DNA of 64,000 bases, from the NCBI RefSeq assembly GCF_030409875.1, contig NZ_JAUFQR010000001.1, positions 2,666,001 to 2,730,000 on the forward strand. The letters are read 5' to 3'. The notes under the pieces were generated by a model. It was not told where the DNA came from, made no database searches, and saw only the letters and a program-made list of their open reading frames with translations. Made by a program: the position numbers and the translations under genes. Of this stretch, positions 55,896 to 63,569 are shown piece by piece; position 1 is the stretch's first letter; the number at the start of each line of letters is the position of its first letter. The stretch is from Chryseobacterium tructae (lineage in GTDB: Bacteria; Bacteroidota; Bacteroidia; Flavobacteriales; Weeksellaceae).

Positions 55896-56492
55896 TTAAT
55901 ACAAAATTTTACGATTTTCAATTTTTAGGATCTTATCTCTTTCCATATGTTTAATGGTTCTTATGGCAGTTTCTACACAAAGCCCTGTAAGACTGGCCAT
56001 CTGCTGCCTGGTCAATGGAATCATAAAAGAATATGGACTTTCATCATCCTGAAAACTTTTAAGATAGTCCATCAAGCCTTTTAATCTGATTGAAGGGTTT
56101 TGAGAGGAAATATTAAGCATCATAACAAATTTATAATAAAGACGTTGTGATAAAAAGCTAGTTACTTCCATACATAACTTGGGAGACTGATTTAACAATT
56201 TGAAAAAAGCAGACTTATGAAGCCGTAAAATACTGCAATCAGTAATGGCTTCTGCATTCATAGGGTATGGCTTCTCTATAAAAAGAATAGATTCTCCACA
56301 GCTCTGCCCTTTTGATAAAAAATTTTGAATAAATTCTTTTCCCTCTTCATTATAATTATTCAACTTTACTTCTCCTGAAATGATCTGATAATAATAATTA
56401 GGAGTATCGCCCTCACAGAAAATATTTTCTGTAGGTTTATAGTCTCTTATTTCGGCTCCCGCTGATTGTAAAATATTTTCGTCAATAACCAT
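55896..56492 (-). CDS. Crp/Fnr-family regulator, tandem paralogue
   Basis: The 198-residue protein has the sensor core ENIFCEGDTPNYYYQIISGE, NEEGKEFIQNFLSKGQSCGE, PYPMNAEAITDCSILRLHK and the HTH TRQQMASLTGLCVETAIRTI. It closely matches the neighbouring gene at 55238 and the one at 25800. The tandem arrangement suggests a recent duplication. The upstream 300 bases (56493-56792) hold a terminator and otherwise only AT-rich sequence. Confidence 0.87.
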   Translation of the reverse strand: MVIDENILQSAGAEIRDYKPTENIFCEGDTPNYYYQIISGEVKLNNYNEEGKEFIQNFLSKGQSCGESILFIEKPYPMNAEAITDCSILRLHKSAFFKLLNQSPKLCMEVTSFLSQRLYYKFVMMLNISSQNPSIRLKGLMDYLKSFQDDESPYSFMIPLTRQQMASLTGLCVETAIRTIKHMERDKILKIENRKILY

Positions 56493-56728
56493 AATAACTC
56501 TTTTTTAGATATTGTTTTTCTTCTTCTTAAGCCTTAGTAAAAAATAATTATTGGGAAAGCTGTAAACATATGCAAATACTAAGCCTTTGATATTGGATAA
56601 AATGTTAAATAAGGTTAATAATATTATTTAATATTTAAAACATTTATATTATTACTAAATATTTCTTATTTATTTAAATACTTTTTAATATAACGAAATT
56701 AAAATATGTTAAATCGTATAAAGACAAT

Positions 56729-56766
56729 AAAACCCGTTTTCTTATTTATGAAAACGGGTTTTTAAA
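56729..56766. terminator. Strong hairpin terminator
   Basis: AAAACCCGTTTTC (56729-56741) and GAAAACGGGTTTT (56750-56762) pair perfectly and T5 follows. On the minus strand it ends the EamA gene at 56793. Confidence 0.82.
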
Positions 56767-56792
56767 TCTATTATGAGAAGTTTGATTTTTGA

Positions 56793-57674
56793 CTATTTTG
56801 CAAACTTTTTAGTTCCTACGACACACAGAATGACTCCAACAGTTATTCCTAACATGCCCATACTTACCTGCTCGTGAAGAAGGTATGCTGCCAGAGCAAG
56901 TCCGAAAAACGGTTGCAACAGCTGAAGTTGTCCTACAGTGGTAATTCCGCCCTGCGCTAATCCTTTATACCAGAAAATAAATCCGATAAACATACTAAAC
57001 AAAGAAATATACCCTAACCCAAACCAGCCTTTAAAGCTTATCGCTTCCAAATTGGATGGGAAATAGACAAAAAATAGGGGAAGCATAACCGGTAAAGATA
57101 AAACAAGAGCCCATGAGATCACCTGCCATCCACCTAATGTTTTAGAAAGTTTTGCTCCCTCTGCATATCCCATTCCACACAGTATAATAGCCACAAGCAT
57201 CAGAACATCACCAATTGGAGAAGCAGAAATTCCCTGGGAAAAAGCATAGCCAATCACTAAGAGACTTCCAATCACTGAAAATATCCAGAATACAGGATGT
57301 GGCCTTTCTCCCCCACGAAATACTCCAAAAATAGCTGTAGCTAAAGGGAGCATTCCCAAAAATACAATAGAATGAGCAGAGGTAATATATTGCAATGCTA
57401 ATGATGAAAGTAAAGGGAAACCTATAACACAGCCTATAGCAACAAGAGCTAATGGAAATAACTGATTTTTAGCAGGTCGTTTTTCTTTATATATTAATAG
57501 AACTGAAAGAGCAAGAATTCCGGCAATTACAGCACGTGCAATGGTTGCAAATATGGGGTTCATTTCCATAACAGCAAGTTTGGTAGCAGGCATAGAACCA
57601 CTAAAAAGCAATACTCCTATGAAACCGTTGATCCAGCCATTTAGAGCCTGGTCTTTAGATATTGTTTCTGTCAT
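56793..57674 (-). CDS. EamA/DMT-family transporter
   Basis: The 293-residue protein has about ten hydrophobic helices in two EamA repeats (GWINGFIGVLLFSGSMPATKLA and the second half from GDVLMLVAIILCGMGYAEGAK). GFIFWYKGLAQGGITTVGQLQLLQP is the usual helix 9 pattern. It should export or import a small metabolite such as an amino acid or purine. I use the ATG at 57674; the start at 57677 would add one Met. It is divergent from a MocR regulator, its probable controller. Confidence 0.87.
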   Translation of the reverse strand: MTETISKDQALNGWINGFIGVLLFSGSMPATKLAVMEMNPIFATIARAVIAGILALSVLLIYKEKRPAKNQLFPLALVAIGCVIGFPLLSSLALQYITSAHSIVFLGMLPLATAIFGVFRGGERPHPVFWIFSVIGSLLVIGYAFSQGISASPIGDVLMLVAIILCGMGYAEGAKLSKTLGGWQVISWALVLSLPVMLPLFFVYFPSNLEAISFKGWFGLGYISLFSMFIGFIFWYKGLAQGGITTVGQLQLLQPFFGLALAAYLLHEQVSMGMLGITVGVILCVVGTKKFAK

Positions 57675-57772
57675 CATTTTGATAAGCTTTAATTATTATA
57701 GCAAATTTAAAAAGGATAATTCGACAAACACAGTATCAGTTTTGTATATTTGCATGAGCACAGTTTAAGAAA

Positions 57773-59194
57773 ATGAGTAAAGAATTTTTATATACAGAAA
57801 TAGCAGACGGTATTGCCACCCAGATCAAAAATGGAGTGTTAAAAGCAGGAGATAAACTGCCTTCCGTAAGAATGTTATGTAGTGAACATCAGGTGAGCAT
57901 GAATACTGCAAAGCGTGTTTTTCTTGAGTTAGAATCACAATCACTTGTAGAATCGAAGCCACAGTCCGGATATTTTGTAAGCCAGTTACTATCTGTAAAA
58001 CTTCCGTTGCCTGAGGTAAGCCGTCCTTCTTTGATTGCCAATAATGATGAACCTGATGAACTGATCAGTAAGGTGTATGAAAATATGGGAAAAAAAGATA
58101 TTACTTTTTTCTCAATTGGAATTCCATCCGGAGACCTTCTTCCACAGGCTAAACTGAAAAAAGAGATTGTAAATGCCATCAGAGAACTCAAAGAAGGAGG
58201 AACAGAATATGAAGAGCTGCAGGGAAACCTTAAGTTGAGAAGAATGATCGCGGTTCGTTCATTACAATGGGGCGGAAACCTTCACGAAAATGATGTAATT
58301 ACGACAAACGGAGGTATGAACGCCTTATCTTTCTGTTTAATGGCTTTAGGAAAACCCGGGGATACCATTGCCATTGAAAGCCCTTGTTATCCGGGAATTC
58401 TTCAGCTTGCCAACGGACTGGGACTAAAAGTCTTGGAACTTCCTACCCATCCTACTACCGGAATAGAGATTGATGCTCTCAAAAAATCAATTCCAAAGAT
58501 CGATATATGCCTGTTGATTCCTAATTTCAATTCACCTCTGGGAAGCTGTATGCCTGATGAGAATAAGAAAGAAATTGTACGAATCCTTTCAGAAAATAAT
58601 ATTCCTTTGATTGAAGATGATGTATATGGAGATCTTTATTTTGGTTCCGTTCGCCCAAAGTGTTGCAAGTCTTTTGATAAAGACGGAAGTGTACTGTATT
58701 GTAATTCTATTTCAAAAACACTGGCTCCCGGATATCGTGTAGGCTGGATTGCGCCTGGAAAATATAAAGATAAGATATTAAAACTTAAACTTTTACATTC
58801 AACCTCTTCTATTTCAATTGTGAATGAAGCTGTTGCTAATTTTCTAAAGTCAGGAAGGTATGAAAAACATCTTCAGCAGCTTAGAAAAACATTACAAAGC
58901 AATTATCAGAATTATGTACAAACCATCGCGGAATATTTTCCGGAAGGAACTAAAACCAGCCGTCCACAGGGTGGGTTATCATTATGGGTAGAATTTGATA
59001 AGAAAATCCGTACAACAGAACTTTATGATCTTGCGATTAAGCAGAATATAAGTATTGCCCCCGGAAGAATGTTTACTTTTCAAGAACAGTTTGAAAACTG
59101 TATGAGGCTTTGCTTTGGACTTCCATGGTCTGAAGATACACAGGCAAAACTTAGACAAGTAGGACAAATGGCCAAAAGAATTTATGTAAAGTAA
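57773..59194 (+). CDS. MocR-type regulator (GntR wHTH plus aminotransferase)
   Basis: The intact 473-residue protein has an N-terminal GntR winged helix (LYTEIADGIATQIKNGVLKA, LPSVRMLCSEHQVSMNTAKR) and a PLP-binding aminotransferase-like domain (IAIESPCYPGILQLANGL, IPLIEDDVYGDLYFG, CNSISKTLAPGYRVGWIAPG, with the lysine in ISKTLAPG). Length and motifs match full MocR proteins, so it is a useful standard for the two frameshifted MocR genes in the window. It is divergent from the EamA transporter across ~100 bases. TATATTTG at 57746 is a candidate -7 box for the gene. Confidence 0.9.
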   Translation: MSKEFLYTEIADGIATQIKNGVLKAGDKLPSVRMLCSEHQVSMNTAKRVFLELESQSLVESKPQSGYFVSQLLSVKLPLPEVSRPSLIANNDEPDELISKVYENMGKKDITFFSIGIPSGDLLPQAKLKKEIVNAIRELKEGGTEYEELQGNLKLRRMIAVRSLQWGGNLHENDVITTNGGMNALSFCLMALGKPGDTIAIESPCYPGILQLANGLGLKVLELPTHPTTGIEIDALKKSIPKIDICLLIPNFNSPLGSCMPDENKKEIVRILSENNIPLIEDDVYGDLYFGSVRPKCCKSFDKDGSVLYCNSISKTLAPGYRVGWIAPGKYKDKILKLKLLHSTSSISIVNEAVANFLKSGRYEKHLQQLRKTLQSNYQNYVQTIAEYFPEGTKTSRPQGGLSLWVEFDKKIRTTELYDLAIKQNISIAPGRMFTFQEQFENCMRLCFGLPWSEDTQAKLRQVGQMAKRIYVK

Positions 59195-59341
59195 GGAAGC
59201 GAGAAGCTGGAAGTTATTGAAGCGTGAAGGATATCTAAGTATATTCTCATTGATAATTATAATGAAAATACTACAACAATAGCTGTTAAGGTCATTTTAT
59301 ACTCAATATAACTTCCAGCCTCCGTCTTCCAGCTTCCAGCC
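59194..59341. repeat. Inverted CTTCCAG-rich repeats
   Basis: GGAAGCGAGAAGCTGGAAGTTAT (59194-59216) is the reverse complement, roughly, of ATAACTTCCAG...CTTCCAGCTTCC (59308-59337). A related CTTCCCGCC...CTTCCAG tract lies at 62764-62800. These CTTCCAG-type repeats lie between genes. Confidence 0.5.
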
Positions 59342-59355
59342 CTCTATTTATTTAT

Positions 59356-59952
59356 TTATTTATTATCCGGAACAAAGTTTTTTCTTGCCAGTTCTTTTCT
59401 TACACGGCTTAAACTTTCAGGAGTAATACCAAGATATGAAGCAATCATCCATTGAGGAACTCTGAGAAGCAAATCCGGATACATTTTAATAAACTTCATG
59501 TATCTTTCTTCTGCGGTCTCTCCTAATAAAGAATTGATCCTGTTTTGAAGACTTCTGATATGTTTCTGAAGAAGAAAATCACTACGCTCAATACTATTCG
59601 GAAACTGTTCTACCAGTTTATTGAAAAAATCAGGATGCAGAAACAGCACTTCGGAATCTTCTACCGCTTCTATGTAATAATTGGATTTTTCATTGAAATA
59701 AAGACTGCTTCGGTCGGAAATCAACCAGCTTTCAGGAGCAAACTGTATAATATGCTCTTTTCCATTCTTATCAATGGAATACATTTTCAAAAGTCCTTTC
59801 TCTACAAAGAATATATGTCTGCATATTTCACCATATTGAAGAAGAAACTGGTTTTTGGGAATCTTTTTTACTTCATAATGCAGGCTGCAGGTGTTTACAC
59901 TTTGAAGGGGAACGTTTAAAACTTTGGCTAAATAATTATTAATATTCTTCAT
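59356..59952 (-). CDS. Crp/Fnr-family regulator, last gene of the bacillithiol-type operon
   Basis: The 198-residue protein has the sensor core KNQFLLQYGEICRHIFFVEK, NGKEHIIQFAPESWLISDRS and the HTH MIASYLGITPESLSRVRKEL. Its start codon overlaps the ytxJ stop by one base (59952), so it is translated with it. It is the last of four genes, bstA-DUF1569-ytxJ-crp. Such a regulator at the end of a thiol-redox operon would be expected to sense redox or to autoregulate, but no such ligand is visible. Confidence 0.88.
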   Translation of the reverse strand: MKNINNYLAKVLNVPLQSVNTCSLHYEVKKIPKNQFLLQYGEICRHIFFVEKGLLKMYSIDKNGKEHIIQFAPESWLISDRSSLYFNEKSNYYIEAVEDSEVLFLHPDFFNKLVEQFPNSIERSDFLLQKHIRSLQNRINSLLGETAEERYMKFIKMYPDLLLRVPQWMIASYLGITPESLSRVRKELARKNFVPDNK

Positions 59953-60329
59953 TATACGATCTGGCTTAAAGAAATGTCCTGGTGCGAAGCACTGTTAACG
60001 GGCTTTCCGTTTTCTATAACAATCAGCTGCGGACTTTCATGTCTTATCCCAAAATCCTCAGCAATTTTATTTGAAAGAGGGCGGTGAGCCAACAGGTCAA
60101 GGTAATATACTTCTACCTCTTTATCTGCGCCTTCCACTTCCTTTTCAAAGTTTCTCAATACAGTCTTGCTGATAAAACAGCTCGTTGAATGCTTGAATAT
60201 CGCTATTCTATGCTGATAAGAAGCCTCAATGGCCTTTGCCAGGTCTTCCTCAGATGTTATTTTCTTCCAGAAAGGTTTTTGGTCAGAGGATTGATTACTT
60301 CCGCCGAATATTTTTTCAAAAAAACTCAT
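59952..60329 (-). CDS. ytxJ: Bacillithiol-system redox-active protein YtxJ
   Basis: The 125-residue protein has the thioredoxin-like YtxJ/BrxC core: IAIFKHSTSCFISKTVLRNF with the single active cysteine at residue 51, VYYLDLLAHRPLSNKIAEDF, and the cis-Pro segment RHESPQLIVIENGKPV. Family members reduce bacillithiolated proteins (bacilliredoxin-like). It overlaps the DUF1569 gene upstream by four bases and the crp gene by one. The assignment is strengthened by the bstA-like gene in the same operon. Confidence 0.9.
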   Translation of the reverse strand: MSFFEKIFGGSNQSSDQKPFWKKITSEEDLAKAIEASYQHRIAIFKHSTSCFISKTVLRNFEKEVEGADKEVEVYYLDLLAHRPLSNKIAEDFGIRHESPQLIVIENGKPVNSASHQDISLSQIV

Positions 60330-60787
60330 ACATTAAATTGTTTTAAATGATGATCAAGATGTTTGTATTCTAAAAATCCCCAATCTTTTTCAGTCATATT
60401 TCCGAATAATCTGTGGCTTTCCGGAAGTTTTTTGTTTGTACAAGCTTCCCGGAATTCAGCCAATGTTTTCAGAAGATTGGTTTTAGATTCATCAAAATCA
60501 CAATCAAAATTAACGATTAGTTTTTGAAAAGTAGGCATGTTTCTCGGAATTCCGTTATTGAAAACATACATTTCCAATTTTGTAATGGTTCCAATAGCCT
60601 CAAAAATAAAATTAATACGGGGAAGTTCTATTTTTCGCAAGGCAACCTGAAGAACTAGATCACAATGCGTTAGCATCTGGCAAACGTCCATTTTTCCCCA
60701 TTTTCTTTGGCTGTTTGCAGATAATCCGGAAATTCTGTCTATAATTTCCTGATAATATATTGAATTATTAAGGTGCTTTTTTACCAA
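60326..60787 (-). CDS. DUF1569 (DinB-like) protein
   Basis: The 153-residue protein is a DinB-superfamily four-helix bundle of the DUF1569 type: KWGKMDVCQMLTHCDLVLQV, a HRLFGNMTEKDWGFLEYKHL segment and LDHHLKQF with the C-terminal histidine pair. The histidines (H40-type in LTHCD and HLDHH) are those that bind a metal in DinB proteins. It overlaps bstA by seven bases and ytxJ by four. Its position between two bacillithiol-linked proteins hints at a thiol-transfer role, but this is inference. Confidence 0.85.
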   Translation of the reverse strand: MVKKHLNNSIYYQEIIDRISGLSANSQRKWGKMDVCQMLTHCDLVLQVALRKIELPRINFIFEAIGTITKLEMYVFNNGIPRNMPTFQKLIVNFDCDFDESKTNLLKTLAEFREACTNKKLPESHRLFGNMTEKDWGFLEYKHLDHHLKQFNV

Positions 60788-61316
60788 CCTTTTTCTTTCT
60801 TCAGGTTCTCAATATGGGCAAAATGATGATTACAATGCCAGGCGTATAAGGCAAGACTATCCCTTAAATTATAATCCTTATTGTGCTCAGGATGATGAAA
60901 AGTTCTTTCAAATTGTTTATTTGTAAGACTTTTCAGCAGTGTAGTCCAACGCTGGTGTGTTCCTTTAATCATTCTCATAGCTGGTTTTATAGGCATATGA
61001 ATGCTATCCTGAAGCTCAGCCCATTTGGCTTCATCATAAGGTTTAATCGTTGGGGTATCTTCAGTAAGTGTTAGTTTAAAACGAATAAAACTGTTGACAT
61101 GGCTGTCTGCAAGATGATTAACGAGCTGTCTAACCGTCCATCCCCCATCCCTGTAAAGGGTATCAAGCTGTTCATCCGTAAAATGTTCAATGAGGTTCTT
61201 AAGCCTACCAGGAAAGTCTTTAATCACTTTGATATAGGTATCCAAAGTTATATCACAGATATTCTCTGGTGCTTCAAACTGTCCTATCGGAAATTTTTAT
61301 TCTCAAGATCAATCAT
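60781..61316 (-). CDS. bstA: YfiT/BstA-family bacillithiol transferase (frameshifted N-terminus)
   Basis: DinB-fold metal-dependent thiol transferase of the YfiT/BstA group: LYRDGGWTVRQLVNHLADSH, NSFIRFKLTLTED, HHPEHNKDYNLRDSLALYAW and the histidine end HCNHHFAHI. The start frame (ATG 61314-61316) reads MIDLENKNF and then breaks at AAA 61291-61293. One more base gives KNFPIGQFEAPENICDITL and a 178-residue enzyme of normal length. Family members transfer bacillithiol to electrophiles. It heads the four-gene operon. Without the correction the protein would lack its conserved N-terminus. Confidence 0.88.
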
Positions 61317-61340
61317 TGTTCAGGGTTTTAACTTTTAATT

Positions 61341-61445
61341 ATTGTCGATTTGTCCGGTTATTGATTTTTTGGGCAAACCTTTATCTAGTTCTGTAAATTT
61401 ATCAAAAATCAAGAAATGTAAACATGAAAAAAATGTTAATTGTAA
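61341..61445. repeat. Imperfect direct copy of the pncA leader
   Basis: ATTGTCGATTTGTCCGG, TAGTT-TGTAAATTTATC and AAAAAT-AAGAAAT lead into an ATG (61424) that starts a 22-codon frame (MKKMLIVIMI). This is similar over ~100 bases to 62804-62913, the promoter and start of pncA (MKKALIIVDV). It may be a duplicated promoter or a decayed copy of the gene start. Confidence 0.55.
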
Positions 61446-61467
61446 TAATGATTAAGATGAAAAATAA

Positions 61468-61499
61468 AAACGCTTCAATTCTATACGATTGAAGCGTTT
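61468..61499 (-). terminator. Terminator of the DEAD-box helicase gene
   Basis: AAACGCTTCAAT and ATTGAAGCGTTT pair around TCTATACG. On the minus strand the T-rich TTTTTATTTTT follows. It is 20 bases beyond the helicase stop. Confidence 0.8.
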
Positions 61500-61518
61500 C
61501 TTTATTTAGATGTATATT

Positions 61519-62660
61519 CTAGTAACCATGCAGATCAATGCCTTCTGTTCTTTCTAAAGTTACTTTTTTACCCATTTTCTTTTGAATCACTCTGAAATGC
61601 TGCAGTTCATCATCCGTCAGAATGTTAATAGCAATCCCCTTTTCGTTGGCACGGCCTGTTCTACCAATACGGTGAATGTAATCTAAAGGAGAACGCGGCA
61701 ATTCGTAATTAATCACACAAGGTAAATAATCGATATGAATTCCACGGCCAATTAAATCTGTAGCCACCAAAATCTGAGCTCCATTGGATTTAAATTCTTC
61801 TAAATTATTTCTTCGGGCACCTTGGGATTTTTGACTGTGAATAGCAACCGCTTTGATTTTATTCTTTTTAAGTTTTTCAACTAAATTATCTGCAGCTCTC
61901 GTAGACGAAACAAATATCAATGCTTTTTCAACCTTCTTTTCTTTAATTAAATATCTTAAAAAGGGTCCTTTATCTTCCGGAGCAACGTGATACGCAAACT
62001 GTTCGATATTATCAATTTCAACTTCTTCTTTTTTAATTTCAACAATCGTAGGATTAATCGAAAGACGTTCTTTCATTTCAGCAACTTTATCATTCAGAGT
62101 CGCTGAGAATAAAATGGTTTGCTTTACTACAGGCATGAGAGCAAAAAGCTTATTCATTTCTTCGCCAAAGCCTAACTGAAACATCTTATCTGCTTCATCG
62201 ATGACCAAATGTTGAATTTCTGAAATACTCAGTGCATTATGATCAATCAAATCTAATAAACGTCCGGGAGTTGCTATAAGAACTTCTACTCCAAACATTC
62301 CTTTCATCTGGGGATTGATAGAAACCCCTCCATAAACAGCCATTGTACGAATTTCACGTTTAGATTTTCAGTAAAAGCTCTGAAAACTTCATCAATTTGA
62401 ATGGCTAATTCACGCGTAGGAACCAATATTAAAACCTGAATATTACGACCTTTCTTAGCTTCTGTATTTTGTAATTTTTCTAAAATTGGCATTACAAAAC
62501 AAGCTGTTTTTCCGGAACCTGTCTGTGCAATTCCCATCAGGTCTTTCCCTTGTAAAATAACAGGTACAGCCTGTTCCTGAATCGGAAAAGGTTTTAAATA
62601 CCCTAATTTCTTAACAGAACGAATAATATTGTGTGATAATCCTAGTGATTCAAATGACAT
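61519..62660 (-). CDS. DEAD-box RNA helicase (frameshifted)
   Basis: The Q motif and motif I (FESLGLSHNIIRSVKKLGYL, QTGSGKTACFVMPIL) and motif Ia (LILVPTRELAIQIDEVF) are in the first frame. GVEVLIATPGRLLDLIDHNA, VIDEADKMF (the DEAD motif), FSATLNDKVAEMKERL, VATDLIGRGIHIDYL and YIHRIGRTGRANE are in the second. The frame breaks at TTT 62352-62354. One more base gives NLNVKIRTMAVYGGV and 380 residues. It is a RhlE/CsdA-type cytoplasmic RNA helicase for RNA folding or ribosome assembly; its short C-terminus fits RhlE-like proteins. A single gene. Confidence 0.9.
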
Positions 62661-62803
62661 AAAAACTATTTATTTGCTGCAAAGATACGCTAAAAGGCTG
62701 GATGATGGGAGTCATAATACTCCTTTTAAAGGTGACAGTTAGTAGTTGTAGCACTAAAAGTAACTTCCCGCCTTCTTCTTCCAGATCCCTCCTTCAACTT
62801 TTT

Positions 62804-62913
62804 ATTGCCGATTTGTCCGAAAATTTGTTTTTGGAAAAGTTTTTGCCAATTAGTTTTTATAAATTTATCAAAAATTCGAGAAATCAAAATATGAAAAAAG
62901 CATTAATAATAGT
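62804..62913. repeat. pncA leader copy
   Basis: Second copy of the repeat at 61341-61445, containing GATTTGTCCG, TAAATTTATC, AAAAAT and the pncA start at 62891. The two copies flank the DEAD-box gene in direct orientation. Confidence 0.55.
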
Positions 62914-63496
62914 CGATGTACAGAATGATTTTTGTGAAGGCGGAGCATTGGCAGTACCGGGAGCTAATGAAATTATTCCTTATATCAACATTCTGATGGA
63001 GGAAAATGAATATGATCAAATCGTTTTAACACAAGACTGGCATCCGGCAGGACATAAAAGCTTTGCAAGCAGCAATGGACGTGAAGTGGGAGAAAGCATC
63101 ATTCTAAATGGCGTTCCTCAATTCATGTGGCCAGATCACTGTGTACAAGGAACTTTCGGTGCTGAATTCCATAAAGACTTAAATCAAAGTAAAGTAACCC
63201 ACATTATACAAAAAGGTAAAAATATTGAAATCGATAGCTATAGCGGCTTCCAAGACAACAACCATTTTATGAAAACTGGTTTAGACGATTTCTTGAAATA
63301 CCATGATATTCAATTGGTAGAGATTGTAGGATTGGCAATGGATTATTGTGTAAAATTCACAGCTCAGGATGCTGTAGCTAATGGATATATTACCTGTCTT
63401 CATTTCAACGGAACCCGCGCTGTAAATGTAAAACCGAATAATGGAAAGGATGCCATCTATGAGATGCTTGAAAAAGGAGTAACTGTATTGGGATAA
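62891..63496 (+). CDS. pncA: Nicotinamidase
   Basis: The 201-residue protein starts at 62891 (MKKALIIVDVQNDFCEGGAL). The upstream in-frame extension runs through AT-rich non-coding sequence and is dropped. Catalytic and metal-binding marks are DVQNDF (Asp), QDWHPAGHKSF, WPDHCVQGTFGAEF and VGLAMDYCVKFTAQDA, whose Cys is the nucleophile. PncA converts nicotinamide to nicotinic acid in NAD salvage. It has its own terminator at 63530. Confidence 0.94.
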   Translation: MKKALIIVDVQNDFCEGGALAVPGANEIIPYINILMEENEYDQIVLTQDWHPAGHKSFASSNGREVGESIILNGVPQFMWPDHCVQGTFGAEFHKDLNQSKVTHIIQKGKNIEIDSYSGFQDNNHFMKTGLDDFLKYHDIQLVEIVGLAMDYCVKFTAQDAVANGYITCLHFNGTRAVNVKPNNGKDAIYEMLEKGVTVLG

Positions 63497-63529
63497 CATA
63501 ATAATGATATACTAAAATGTATCAAAAAT

Positions 63530-63563
63530 AAAACAGTATCATCATTGGTACTGTTTTATTTTT
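63530..63563 (+). terminator. Terminator of pncA
   Basis: AAAACAGTA and TACTGTTTT pair, followed by ATTTTTTT. Confidence 0.8.
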
Positions 63564-63569
63564 TTAATA

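Noticed and set aside
62702..62890. N-terminal extension of PncA
   Set aside because: It runs through a repeat and promoter-like sequence; the conserved domain starts at 62891.
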